64,000 nt of DNA from Rhizobiales bacterium GAS188 (lineage in GTDB: Bacteria > Pseudomonadota > Alphaproteobacteria > Rhizobiales > Beijerinckiaceae): NCBI GenBank assembly GCA_900104855.1, contig FNSS01000001.1:6519001-6583000 (forward strand), given 5' to 3'. The position numbers and the translations under genes were made by a program. Positions 43,210 to 52,518 of this stretch are shown here, piece by piece (position 1 is the first letter of the stretch; every line of letters starts with the position of its first letter). The notes below the pieces were generated by a model. The model was not told the DNA's origin, made no database searches, and saw only the letters and a list, made by a program, of their open reading frames with translations.

Positions 43210-45042
43210 CTACTCCAAGCCCACCGTGCGTCCGAGGAAGCCCGCGGCGTCGAAATATTTCGTGTCGCCCACGATCTGGTAGCGCAAGATGGTGCGCAGC
43301 CCGTTGGCGTCAGGCTTCGAGGCCCGCGTATGGCTGGTGAAGTCGGGCGTCATTCCCCCCGGAAAGGCCTCGCCGAGCACGCGCCCGACGAGCTTGCCGT
43401 GGGAGCCCGGCTTCAACTTCAAGATCGCCAGGATGGTCTTGCCGAGATCGACATTGCTGGCCGGTGCTTCATCGACATAGCCGGTTTTGAAATCAGGCCC
43501 GATCGCCGCCATGAAGTTGAAGGTATCGGCGCGGCTGAAGGAACCGTGCATGCCCTGGCCCTGCTGCAGCCCGGTATCGGCGAGCTCGACCGTGCAATTC
43601 GTCGGCTCGTCGCAGCCCGACCATTTCGAGGCGAAATTGATGGCGATCGCCGGCGGCGGCGTCACAGCCGAGCCCTTGAGGTTGATGTCCTTGGTGGTCA
43701 TGGTGCCGGGATAGCTACCGAGCGCGTCGTCGACGAACAGGCCGCTGACATAGTCCTGCTTCATCAGCCCCTCGACCACCTTGCGCACCAGCTCGCGATC
43801 GACGGGCTTGGGGAAGTAGACGAGATCCGAGCCGCCATTGGCCGCGACCACGATAGATGGCCGGTTCGGATCATTGCCGATCAGGCCGTTGGCGCGCTTG
43901 CTATACGCGCCTTCGGCGACACGGGCGAGGCCGTTATCGGGATCCCAGAGCGGCAACCCGGCCATGGTGGCGATGTCGATGGCAACGAAGCCCGGCGGCA
44001 CGAAGCCCGCCGGCACGTCGGAATAGCTGGCCTTGGCGGCTAGGCTCGTGGCGCTCTGCTTCGAGATGGTGGAGAAGCCATGATCGGCCGTCACGATCAC
44101 ATCGGTGGTCTTGTCGAGCCCGAGATCGGCGAGCGCCTGGCGCAGCCGGCCGAGATCATCGTCGGAGTTCTTGATCGAGGCCATCGTGGTCGGCCCGTTG
44201 ATGCCGGGGGTAATGGAATTCAGGCTGTCGCCCTGATTGTGCTGCGTCCCGTCCGGGTCGCGCGACCAGAAGACCAGCAGGAAGGGCTTGCCCTGCTTCT
44301 TGAATTCGGGAAGCACGACCTTGGTCGTCGCGTCGACCATCCAGTTTTGCTGCCCGGTATTGGCCTCGAGTGTGCCGGCGGTCTTGGCCGAGCCGGGGTT
44401 GCCGTTCTCGCCGCGCGTCGGCGCCGCGGTGGCGAGATTGGCCGCGATGAGGCCCTCGCTCACCCAGGACGCGAGGGGGATGCCGTTCTTCGAGCCGGTC
44501 GAATCATCGATGATCACCGTCTTCTGGCCGCTGCGCTCGGTGTGATCGAAGATCAGGGTGGGGCCGAGCTTGCCGATCGCCGCCGTCTGGAAGCCGGCCT
44601 CGCGCGCCATCTGCAGGATCGTCAATTGATCCAGATAATTGCCGGCGAAATGCGCGTCCACGTCGCCGAGCACCGGATCGCTCTCGAGGAAGGGGGTGAG
44701 CGAATTGCCGGCGCCCGGAACCGGGAAGCCCGAATAAATGACGTTCGAGAAATCGCCGGTATCGCCAAGATAATGCCCGGTCGCCATGGCCGAGGCATTG
44801 GCCGTCGTGAAGGTCGGGAACAGCGAATGGCTGTTGGCGAAGCGCACCCCATTATCGCGAACCGAGGCCATCACCGGCGCCGTCTGGTTGTTGACGATGC
44901 GCGCCCGCAAGCCGTCGGACACGAACAAGATCACGCTATGCGGCTGGTCGTCCGCGCGCGCCGCGCCGCCCTGAAGCCACATCCCCAAACCGAGCGCGCC
45001 CATGCCGAGCGCGGTCGCCACCGCAAGCTGCGCAGCTTTCAT
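43210..45042 (-). CDS. Exported alkaline-phosphatase-superfamily enzyme (nucleotide pyrophosphatase/phosphodiesterase type)
   Basis: The 610-residue product has a signal peptide (cleavage near AARA|DDQPHS) and an alkaline-phosphatase-fold core. The first metal Asp is in ILFVSDGLRARIV, the nucleophile Thr in HSLFPTFTTANASAMATG, and the second metal set in VTADHGFSTISKQ. SRADTFNFMAAIGPDFKTGY is also typical of the phosphodiesterase branch. The natural substrate is unknown. The frame extends to 45804 without similarity; the ATG at 45042 has GGAGGGAGA upstream. Confidence 0.88.
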   Translation of the reverse strand: MKAAQLAVATALGMGALGLGMWLQGGAARADDQPHSVILFVSDGLRARIVNNQTAPVMASVRDNGVRFANSHSLFPTFTTANASAMATGHYLGDTGDFSNVIYSGFPVPGAGNSLTPFLESDPVLGDVDAHFAGNYLDQLTILQMAREAGFQTAAIGKLGPTLIFDHTERSGQKTVIIDDSTGSKNGIPLASWVSEGLIAANLATAAPTRGENGNPGSAKTAGTLEANTGQQNWMVDATTKVVLPEFKKQGKPFLLVFWSRDPDGTQHNQGDSLNSITPGINGPTTMASIKNSDDDLGRLRQALADLGLDKTTDVIVTADHGFSTISKQSATSLAAKASYSDVPAGFVPPGFVAIDIATMAGLPLWDPDNGLARVAEGAYSKRANGLIGNDPNRPSIVVAANGGSDLVYFPKPVDRELVRKVVEGLMKQDYVSGLFVDDALGSYPGTMTTKDINLKGSAVTPPPAIAINFASKWSGCDEPTNCTVELADTGLQQGQGMHGSFSRADTFNFMAAIGPDFKTGYVDEAPASNVDLGKTILAILKLKPGSHGKLVGRVLGEAFPGGMTPDFTSHTRASKPDANGLRTILRYQIVGDTKYFDAAGFLGRTVGLE

Positions 45043-45412
45043 CGTCGATCTCCCTCCACCTTGGCCTGCCGTTACTCGGCCTTGCCCATGACAGTTTATT
45101 GACAATGCCAAGAATGCGAAGTGCCGAATGCGAGAGGTGTGAAGAACGCGAGGGCGAAAAATCAGGAGTGCGAATGAGGTGCCTGTTGCCGGCTCGTCAT
45201 GGCGCATGAGCGGAGGCTCAAGCTGCAGCCACGGCCCCGAGCCCGAACCCGTCTCCGAGCCCGTTTCCGAGCCCGTTTTCCGGTCATTGCAGAATCCCGT
45301 TGAAGGCTGCGATGTTCTGTAAGATGGTTTCAGGGCCGTCCTCGGGGGCCATGACAAGGTGCCGGCATCAGGTCGACGCAAGCTCGCGGGAGATCGGCAA
45401 GGGAGGTTGAGT
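45043..45412. other. Divergent spacer with short tandem repeat
   Basis: 370 bp between the phosphatase-like gene and the sugar ABC genes, without a supported gene. A 12-bp unit (CCGAGCCCGTTT and variants) is repeated about three times near 45237-45282. Promoters for both flanking genes must lie here but are not resolved. Confidence 0.5.
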
Positions 45413-46645
45413 ATGTCGTTCATGACCCGCGCGCTCAGGACGGGTGCGCTTTTGGCCGCCTCGCTCGCCGTTGCAGGTTTGGCCGAGGCCGCGACCCTGC
45501 GCGTCACCATTGCCGAATACAGCGCCAAGACCGGGCCTTTTTTCAACGAGGTGGCGCGGGCTTTCGAGAAGGACAACCCCGACACCAAGGTGCAGATCGA
45601 GGTCGTGCCCTGGGACGTGCTGCGCCAGAAGCTCGACACCGATATCGCGGCCAACGCCAATGCCGATCTCGCCATCATCGGCACGCGCTGGCTGATCGAC
45701 TTCGTCAAGGCCGGCATCGTCGAGCCACTCGACGGCACCGTCCCGGCCGAGGTGACGGGCCGTTTCATCGAGCCCTTCCTCAAGCCCTCCAACATGGACG
45801 GCAAGCTCTACGGATTGCCGGTCGCGGCTTCGGCGCGCGCCCTCTATTACAATACGGAGCTGCTCTCGAAAGCCGGCGTCGACGGTCCGCCCAAGAGCTG
45901 GGACGAGCTCGTGGCGGACGCCAAGAAGGTCAAGGCGGCAGGCGGCGACGCCATCGGTTTCGGCCTGCAAGGCAAGGAGATCGAGACCGACGTCTATTTC
46001 TATTACGCCATGTGGAGTTTCGGCGGAGAGATCGTGCAGAACGGCAAGAGCGGCCTTGCCTCGGACGCGGCGCTCAAGGCGGCGAACCTCTATAAGAGCC
46101 TCATCGACCAGGGCCTCACCGAGCAGGGCGTCACCGCCTATAACCGCGAGGACGTGCAGAACCTGTTCAAGAAGGGCCGCGTCGCCATGATGATCTCGGC
46201 GCCCTTCCTCGCCTCGCAGATCAAGACCGAGGCGCCGAACCTCAAATACGGCATCGCGCCGGTGCCCGCCGGCAGCGTCTCTGCCTCCTATGGCGTGACG
46301 GATTCGATCATCCTGTTCAAGAACGCCAAGGCCAAGACCGAGGCGGCGAAGTTCCTTGAATTCTCCTTCCGTCCGGAATGGCGCAAGAAGTTCAACATCA
46401 ATGAAGGCTTCCTGCCGGTGCTGAAGAGCGTGGCCGAGATGCCCGAGTTCAAGGACAATGCGGATCTGAAGGCCTTCACTCAAGTTCTGCCGAATGCGCG
46501 CTTTGCACCGGTCATCCCGGGTTGGGAAGAGATTGCCGAGAAGACCGGCTCCGCCTTGCAGTCGATCTATCTCGGGAAGGGCGAGCCCAAGACGGTGCTG
46601 GTCGATACCGCGAAGTCCATCGATACCATCCTCGGCGCCAAATGA
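45413..46645 (+). CDS. Sugar-type ABC transporter substrate-binding protein
   Basis: This is a family 1 extracellular solute-binding protein (maltose-binding fold, CUT1 importers). The 410-residue product has a signal peptide (TGALLAASLAVAGLAEA), VTIAEYSAKTGPFFNEVARA, and the family segment NMDGKLYGLPVAASARALYYN. ALQSIYLGKGEPKTVLVDTA lies at the end. The ATG at 45413 has GGGAGG upstream. Two permease genes follow; the substrate is probably a sugar or polyol. Confidence 0.92.
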   Translation: MSFMTRALRTGALLAASLAVAGLAEAATLRVTIAEYSAKTGPFFNEVARAFEKDNPDTKVQIEVVPWDVLRQKLDTDIAANANADLAIIGTRWLIDFVKAGIVEPLDGTVPAEVTGRFIEPFLKPSNMDGKLYGLPVAASARALYYNTELLSKAGVDGPPKSWDELVADAKKVKAAGGDAIGFGLQGKEIETDVYFYYAMWSFGGEIVQNGKSGLASDAALKAANLYKSLIDQGLTEQGVTAYNREDVQNLFKKGRVAMMISAPFLASQIKTEAPNLKYGIAPVPAGSVSASYGVTDSIILFKNAKAKTEAAKFLEFSFRPEWRKKFNINEGFLPVLKSVAEMPEFKDNADLKAFTQVLPNARFAPVIPGWEEIAEKTGSALQSIYLGKGEPKTVLVDTAKSIDTILGAK

Positions 46646-46715
46646 GGACTAAGCAGCCTGTCCGGAACAGGCCTGCACGCTCCGCCAGGAGCGCGTGGGC
46701 CCATCGAGTGAGAGA

Positions 46716-47669
46716 GTGACGGACAGGCGCGCCCGTATCGCGCTCCCCGCGGCCATGGCTCGCGGGGGCGGCGTGAGGGCATCGGCAAGCGTCGCCTGGC
46801 GGGCGGCGCAGGCCGGCCCGCTCACTTTCCTGGCGCCGAGCTTCCTGATCGCCGCGCTGGTGATCCTCTACCCCTTGTGGAATATCGGCGTCCTCGCCAC
46901 CCATGAGGTCAATCGTTTCGGGCAGCTCGGCGGCTTCACCGGGCTCGCCAATCTCCTGCGCGTGCTCGAAGATCCACTGTTCTGGCCGACCTTGACGCGT
47001 ACCCTGGTCTGGACGCTCTGCGTCGTCGCAGGCGCCGTGCTGGTTTCCTTGCCGGTAGCGCTCATCCTCGACCAGGATTTCGCCGGGCGCGGGCTCGCGC
47101 GCATGATCATCATGCTGCCCTGGGCGGTGTCGCTCACCATGACGGCTGTGGTCTGGCGCTGGGCCCTCAACGGGGAATCCGGCTATGTCAACGCCGTGCT
47201 GCAGGGGCTCGGCGTCGTCGACGGGCCGGTCGTCTGGCTTGCCGAGGCGGGCACCGCTTTCCCGGTGCAGATCCTGATCGGCATCCTGGTCTCGGTGCCC
47301 TTCACGGTCACGCTCTTCCTCGGCGGCCTCGCCTCGCTGCCGCGCGACATCTACGAGGCGACGGAGGTCGACGGCGCCACGCGCTTTCAGGCTTTCTATC
47401 TGCTGACCTTGCCGCTGATGCGCCCCTTCGTCACCATGGCGGTGGTGCTCAACGTCATCTATGTCTTCAATTCTTTCCCGATCATCTGGGTCCTGACCCA
47501 GGGCGGGCCGGCGAATTCGACCGATATCCTCGTCACGTATCTCTACAAGCTGGCGTTCCGCTTCGGCCGCCTCGGCGATGCGGCGGCGCTGTCGCTCGTC
47601 ATGTTCGCCATGCTGTTCGCCTTTACGCTCGTCTATGTGCGCCTGGCGAGCCGGACGAGGGCCGTATGA
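46716..47669 (+). CDS. Sugar ABC transporter permease (MalF type)
   Basis: This is the first membrane subunit of the CUT1 importer, with six predicted helices. It shows LTFLAPSFLIAALVILYPLW at the N terminus and the coupling loop DIYEATEVDGATRFQAFYLL with the EAA-type motif. The GTG at 46716 (317 residues) is taken; a GTG at 46695 is equally open and the ribosome-binding site is weak for both. It overlaps the next permease by ATGA. Confidence 0.88.
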   Translation: MTDRRARIALPAAMARGGGVRASASVAWRAAQAGPLTFLAPSFLIAALVILYPLWNIGVLATHEVNRFGQLGGFTGLANLLRVLEDPLFWPTLTRTLVWTLCVVAGAVLVSLPVALILDQDFAGRGLARMIIMLPWAVSLTMTAVVWRWALNGESGYVNAVLQGLGVVDGPVVWLAEAGTAFPVQILIGILVSVPFTVTLFLGGLASLPRDIYEATEVDGATRFQAFYLLTLPLMRPFVTMAVVLNVIYVFNSFPIIWVLTQGGPANSTDILVTYLYKLAFRFGRLGDAAALSLVMFAMLFAFTLVYVRLASRTRAV

Positions 47670-48526
47670 GCGCCGCCTCTCGGAGCGATAATCGGCGACG
47701 CGCCTTTCGGCGGCGCAGCTTCTTGTGCTGGCTGGCCTTGAGCCCGCTCCTCGCCATCACGCTGTTTCCCTTCGCGGTGATGCTGGCGACGGCGCTGAAG
47801 CCGGCCGCCGAGATCCTGACGCCGCGGGCCGAATGGTTCGGCAGCCGTCTCGCCTTCGAGAATTTCGCGACCATGTGGGCGGCGACGAATTTCGGGTCGG
47901 CGCTGGTGAACAGTCTGATCGTCTCCATCGGCGCCACGCTCTTCGCCCTGATCCTCGCCGTGCCGGCCGCTTATGCGCTGTCGCGCCATGAATTCCGCGG
48001 CAGCTCGCTCTATCGCCAGTTCCTGCTGATCACCCAGATGCTGTCGCCGATCGTCCTCGTGGTCGGCCTGTTCCGCCTGCTGGTGAACATCGGCGTCGTC
48101 GACAGCCTCAGCGCCGTGACCCTCGTCTATGCGGCTTTCAACATCGCCTTCTCGGTATGGATGCTGCAGAGCTATTTCGCGACCATCCCGCGCGAGCTCG
48201 AGGAAGCGGCCTGGCTCGACGGGGCGAGCCGCTTCACCACAGTCAAGAGCATCTTCCTGCCGCTCGCCGCGCCGGCGCTCACGGTCACGGCGATCTTCAC
48301 CTTCATCCAGGCCTGGAACGAGTTCGTGCTGGCGCTCACCCTGCTGCGCCGGGAGGAGAACTACACCTTGACCATCCAGGTCTTCTCGCTGGTTGCCGGA
48401 CGCTACACCATCGAATGGCAGCATGTGATGGCGGCGACTTTCGCTGCGACCGTGCCGGTCGCCATCCTGTTCGCCTGGCTGCAGCGCTATTTCGTGCAAG
48501 GGCTGGCGCTCGGCGCCGTCAAGTAG
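47666..48526 (+). CDS. Sugar ABC transporter permease (MalG type)
   Basis: This second membrane subunit has 286 residues. The coupling loop reads PRELEEAAWLDGASRFTTVK, the MalG-type EAA motif, followed by PLAAPALTVTAIFTFIQAWN. The ATGA overlap with the upstream permease fixes the start. No ATP-binding gene follows within the window, so the cassette must share an ATPase (MsmX/UgpC type) encoded elsewhere. Confidence 0.9.
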   Translation: MSAASRSDNRRRAFRRRSFLCWLALSPLLAITLFPFAVMLATALKPAAEILTPRAEWFGSRLAFENFATMWAATNFGSALVNSLIVSIGATLFALILAVPAAYALSRHEFRGSSLYRQFLLITQMLSPIVLVVGLFRLLVNIGVVDSLSAVTLVYAAFNIAFSVWMLQSYFATIPRELEEAAWLDGASRFTTVKSIFLPLAAPALTVTAIFTFIQAWNEFVLALTLLRREENYTLTIQVFSLVAGRYTIEWQHVMAATFAATVPVAILFAWLQRYFVQGLALGAVK

Positions 48527-48710
48527 GGCGGGAATGCCTGGCGGAGCCCGGCCTGGAGGGTTAGTCGCATTGGCGCTTAGATCGGCAGGCCCGATGGGCA
48601 GGCTTGCGCCTCTCGGGTCTTGCCCTTCGGCCCGGTCTGCGCTGAAAGTCGGCTTCCCAGGCGATCCGGGCTGATCCGGGCCGCCCGCTCATACAGGGAC
48701 GAAGCGATCC

Positions 48711-50153
48711 ATGGCCAATTCCTACGACATCATCGTGATCGGCGCCGGTCCCGGCGGCTATGTCACCGCGATCAGGGCCGCCCAGCTGGGCTTCAAGACG
48801 GCGATCGTCGAGCGCGAGCATCTGGGCGGCATCTGCCTCAACTGGGGCTGCATCCCCACCAAGGCCCTGCTGCGCTCGGCCGAGATCCTGCATTACGCCC
48901 AGCACGCCAAGGATTACGGCCTCGTGCTCGAAGGCACCATCCGGCCAGACCCTGCGGCCGTGGTGCAGCGCTCGCGCGGCGTGTCGAAGCAGCTGAACGA
49001 TGGCGTCGGCTTCTTGATGAAGAAGAACAAGATCGACGTGATCTGGGGCGAAGCGGCGATCGAGGCGCCCGGCAAGGTCACGGTCGCCGCCTCGAAGAAG
49101 CCGCCGATGCAGCCGGCCCTGCCGGCGCCGAAAGGGGTGCTGGGGGCCGGCAGCTATGAGGGGAAGCACATCATCGTCGCGACGGGGGCGAGGCCGCGCC
49201 TGCTGCCCGGCATCGAGCCCGACGGCAAGCTGATCTGGACTTATTTCGAGGCGATGGTGCCCCCCTCGATCCCGAAATCGCTGCTGGTGATGGGCTCGGG
49301 CGCCATCGGCATCGAGTTCGCGTCCTTCTACCGCGATATGGGCGCCGAAGTGACGGTCGTCGAGCTCTTGCCGCAGATCCTGCCGGTCGAGGATGCCGAG
49401 ATCGCCGCCTTGGCGCGCAAGCGCTTCGAGAAGGCCGGCATGAAGATCCTGACAGGCGCCAAGGTCACGCGGATCGAGAAGGGCGCAAATTCGGTCACCG
49501 CCCATGTCGAGGACGCCAAGGGCGCGCAACAGACGCTCTCGGCCGAGAGGCTGATCTCGGCGATCGGCGTCACCGGCAATATCGAGAATCTCGGCCTCGA
49601 GAAGCTCGGTGTGAAGACCGAGCGCGGCTGCGTCGTGACCGACGGGGTCGGGCGCACCAGCGTCAAGGGCATCTATGCGATCGGCGACGTCGCCGGCCCG
49701 CCCATGCTGGCCCATAAGGCCGAGCATGAAGGCGCGATTTGCGTCGAGGCGATCAAGGGCCTCGATGCGCATCCGATGGACAAGCTGAAGATCCCGGGCT
49801 GCACCTATTGCCAGCCGCAGATCGCCTCGGTCGGCCTCACCGAGGCCAAGGCCAAGGAGTCCGGCTACGAGCTCAAGATCGGCCGTTTCCCCTTCATCGG
49901 CAACGGTAAGGCCATCGCGCTCGGCGAGCCCGACGGCCTGGTGAAGACGATCTTCGATGCCAAGACCGGCAAGCTGCTCGGCGCCCATATGGTGGGCGCG
50001 GAAGTGACGGAGCTGATCCAGGGCTTCGTAATCGCCATGAATCTCGAGACCACCGAGGAAGAGCTGATCCATGCCGTCTTCCCGCACCCGACCTTGTCGG
50101 AAATGATGCATGAGAGCGTGCTCGATGCCTTCGGACGGGTGATCCATAAGTGA
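48711..50153 (+). CDS. lpdA: Dihydrolipoyl dehydrogenase
   Basis: This FAD flavoprotein (E3) reoxidises lipoamide in 2-oxo-acid dehydrogenase and glycine-cleavage complexes. The 480-residue product has the FAD motif IGAGPGG (10-16) and redox disulfide GGICLNWGCIPTK with C42 and C47. The NAD-binding motif is VMGSGAIGIEFASFYRDMGA, and the catalytic pair is in HPTLSEMMHE (H459, E464). No E1/E2 genes are adjacent; it is followed by a co-translated aldo/keto reductase. Confidence 0.94.
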   Translation: MANSYDIIVIGAGPGGYVTAIRAAQLGFKTAIVEREHLGGICLNWGCIPTKALLRSAEILHYAQHAKDYGLVLEGTIRPDPAAVVQRSRGVSKQLNDGVGFLMKKNKIDVIWGEAAIEAPGKVTVAASKKPPMQPALPAPKGVLGAGSYEGKHIIVATGARPRLLPGIEPDGKLIWTYFEAMVPPSIPKSLLVMGSGAIGIEFASFYRDMGAEVTVVELLPQILPVEDAEIAALARKRFEKAGMKILTGAKVTRIEKGANSVTAHVEDAKGAQQTLSAERLISAIGVTGNIENLGLEKLGVKTERGCVVTDGVGRTSVKGIYAIGDVAGPPMLAHKAEHEGAICVEAIKGLDAHPMDKLKIPGCTYCQPQIASVGLTEAKAKESGYELKIGRFPFIGNGKAIALGEPDGLVKTIFDAKTGKLLGAHMVGAEVTELIQGFVIAMNLETTEEELIHAVFPHPTLSEMMHESVLDAFGRVIHK

Positions 50154-50989
50154 GCGGACAACCTGTCGTCGCTCTGCCGGGCGGCGAGAAGGTGCCGGCG
50201 CTCGGCCAGGGCACCTGGAAGATGGCTGAGGAGCGCGGCCGGCGCGGGGAGGAGATCGCGGCGCTGCGTGCCGGCATCGAGCTCGGCATGACCTTGATCG
50301 ACACCGCCGAGATGTATGGCGAGGGGCGCACCGAGGAGCTGGTCGGCGAGGCCGTCTCGGGCCTGCGCGACAGCCTCTTCCTGGTCAGCAAGGCCTATCC
50401 TCACAATGCCGGCGCCAAGAGCCTGCCGCTTGCCTGCGAGCGCAGTCTGCGCCGGCTCGGCACCGACCGGATCGATCTCTACCTGCTGCATTGGCGCGGC
50501 GGCGTGCCGCTCGCCGAGAGCGTCGAGGCCTTCGAGACACTGAAGCGAGACGGCAAGATCCGGCATTGGGGCGTCAGCAATTTCGACGTCGGGGATCTGC
50601 GGGAGCTCGCGGCGGCAGGCGGGCAAGGCTGCGCCACCAACCAGATCCTCTATAATTTCGCGCGGCGCGGCCCGGAATTCGAGCTTCTCCCCGTCATGGA
50701 GAGCGGTGGCATGCCGGTGATGGCCTATAGCCCCGTCGAGCAGGGGCGGGTGCCCGCGGCCGGTGCGCTCGCCACGATCGCCAAGGCGCATGCGGCGAGT
50801 GTCCATCAGATCGCGCTTGCCTGGCTGCTCCGCCGCAAGCACATGATAGTGATCCCCAAGGCGTCGCGCATCGAGCATGTGCGCCAGAACCATGCGGCGC
50901 TCGGCATCGCTCTGTCTGCCGCCGAGCTCGCCGCGATCGACAAGGCCTTTCCGCCACCGCGGGGCAGGGCGCCGCTGGAGATGCTGTGA
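50150..50989 (+). CDS. Aldo/keto reductase
   Basis: This NADPH-dependent oxidoreductase has an (alpha/beta)8 barrel. The catalytic tetrad is visible: D51 and Y56 (LIDTAEMYGEG), K81 (VSKAYPHN) and H114 (LLHWRGG). IGDNFDVGDL-type and AWLLRRKHMIVIPKASRIEH segments bind the cofactor. The product is 279 residues. The GTG start overlaps the lpdA stop (GTGA), which is an unusual partner; the substrate is unknown. Confidence 0.9.
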   Translation: MSGQPVVALPGGEKVPALGQGTWKMAEERGRRGEEIAALRAGIELGMTLIDTAEMYGEGRTEELVGEAVSGLRDSLFLVSKAYPHNAGAKSLPLACERSLRRLGTDRIDLYLLHWRGGVPLAESVEAFETLKRDGKIRHWGVSNFDVGDLRELAAAGGQGCATNQILYNFARRGPEFELLPVMESGGMPVMAYSPVEQGRVPAAGALATIAKAHAASVHQIALAWLLRRKHMIVIPKASRIEHVRQNHAALGIALSAAELAAIDKAFPPPRGRAPLEML

Positions 50990-51134
50990 GGCGACGGGCC
51001 AGGGAGTGGCGCTACTCGCGACACTCGCATGGCTGGCGAAGGTGAGACGGCTCGCCATCGGCCCGGATCGGTATTACGGGGGATGTGCCGCAGCCGGTGG
51101 CGCAAACAACGGCATAACGACAACGAGGTGATCC

Positions 51135-52106
51135 ATGGTCAAAGGCATTCGCGTTCATGAGATCGGTGGCCCCGAGGCCATGAAATTCGAGGAGTTCGAG
51201 CTTCCGAAGCCCGGGCCCGGCGAGGTTCGCGTCGTGCATGAGGCGATCGGCGTGAATTACATCGATACCTATTTCCGCACCGGGCTTTATCCGGCGCCCA
51301 CGCCCTTCACGGTCGGCAACGAAGCCGCGGGCGTGGTGAGCGAAGTCGGCAAGAAGGTGACGGGGTTCAAGCCGGGCGATCGCGTCGCCTATGTGGCGGG
51401 GCTGCGCGCCTATGCCGAGGAAGCCAATGTGCCGGCCGACACCCTTGTGAAGTTGCCCAAAGGCATCGCCTCAGAGACCGCGGCCGGCATGATGCTCAAG
51501 GGAATGACGGCCGAGTATTTGCTGCGCCGCACCTACAAGGTGAAGGCCGGCGACACGGTGCTGGTGCATGCTGCGGCCGGCGGCGTCGGGCAGATCTTGT
51601 GCCAATGGGCGAAGGCGCTCGGCGCGACGGTGATCGGCACGGTCGGCTCGGAAGAGAAGGCGAAGCTCGCCAAGAAGAACGGGGCGCGCCACACCATCCT
51701 CTACCGCGACGAGGATTTCGCGAAGCGGGTCGGCGAGATCACCAAGGGCAGGAAATGCCAGGTCGTCTATGACGGGGTCGGCAAGGCAACTTTCCCAGGC
51801 TCGCTCGACTGCCTGGCTCCGCTCGGCACCTTCGTGAGCTTCGGCAACGCTTCGGGGCCGGTGGATGCGTTCAATATGGGCCTCTTGTCCCAGAAGGGCT
51901 CGCTCTACGCCACCCGCCCGACGCTCGGCACCTTCATGGCGATGCCCGGCGGCACGGCCTCGATGGCAAGGCAACTCTTCAAGGTCGTCGAGAACGGCTC
52001 GGTGAAGATCAAGGTGTCGCAGCACTTCCCTTTGAAAGACGCCGCCAAGGCGCATCGGGCCCTCGAAGGCCGCGGCACCACGGGCTCGCTGATCCTGACC
52101 CCTTGA
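51135..52106 (+). CDS. NADPH:quinone oxidoreductase (zeta-crystallin/QOR type)
   Basis: This is a zinc-free medium-chain dehydrogenase/reductase of 323 residues. It shows VNYIDTYFRTGLYPAP near the start, the QOR-type VHAAAGGVGQILCQWAKALG nucleotide-binding motif, and QHFPLKDAAKAHRALEGRGT near the end. It reduces quinones by one electron or detoxifies enones in known members. GAGGTGA lies just before the ATG. Probably transcribed separately from the aldo/keto reductase. Confidence 0.92.
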   Translation: MVKGIRVHEIGGPEAMKFEEFELPKPGPGEVRVVHEAIGVNYIDTYFRTGLYPAPTPFTVGNEAAGVVSEVGKKVTGFKPGDRVAYVAGLRAYAEEANVPADTLVKLPKGIASETAAGMMLKGMTAEYLLRRTYKVKAGDTVLVHAAAGGVGQILCQWAKALGATVIGTVGSEEKAKLAKKNGARHTILYRDEDFAKRVGEITKGRKCQVVYDGVGKATFPGSLDCLAPLGTFVSFGNASGPVDAFNMGLLSQKGSLYATRPTLGTFMAMPGGTASMARQLFKVVENGSVKIKVSQHFPLKDAAKAHRALEGRGTTGSLILTP

Positions 52107-52518
52107 GGGAAGGGCGGCGGTCATCCTGACCCAGCGGACGGGAACCATCCGTTGTGCCAAGGCCGACCGCCGGTCTTTGGCATCGATTTTGCCCGCGATG
52201 GGAGATCATCCGTCGGGATTTGCGGCGCGGTGGGCGTTCAGGGCGACGGTTCACTCGGCTGTGCACGCCAAGATGTGCGTCGTACCGCCTGAGCGCCGAA
52301 GAACAACGAAGGAGCGAGCCGTGCAAAGAGTGCCTGGCACTGTAATTCGCACTGTAATTGGATTTCGTCGCTGTTGATCGGATGGCGAGACGCCGCTATG
52401 CCGTCGATGTGGTCGGGCACAGGCCCGGCCTTTTCATTCCTGCGACAAGAAAAGAGTTGAGATTGAGATGAGGATGCGATTGCCATTGCTTTGCGCCCCG
52501 CCCGGCGAGGCGCGATAA
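52107..52518. other. Spacer marking the start of the accessory region
   Basis: 412 bp without a supported gene. The 11-bp sequence GCACTGTAATT occurs twice in 12-bp register (52337-52347 and 52349-52359), possibly an operator for the RgpF-like gene. GC content falls from about 52300 onward. Confidence 0.5.

Noticed and set aside
45237-45282. 12-bp tandem repeat as a regulatory element
   Set aside because: Only about three imperfect copies in a GC-rich spacer; chance or slippage is sufficient.
43210-45804. Phosphatase-like protein of 864 residues starting at 45804
   Set aside because: The extra 254 residues precede a clear signal peptide and ribosome-binding site at 45042 and overlap the divergent binding-protein gene.
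52238-52486. 82-codon minus-strand frame before the RgpF-like gene
   Set aside because: No start signal and no family similarity; the sequence looks like spacer.
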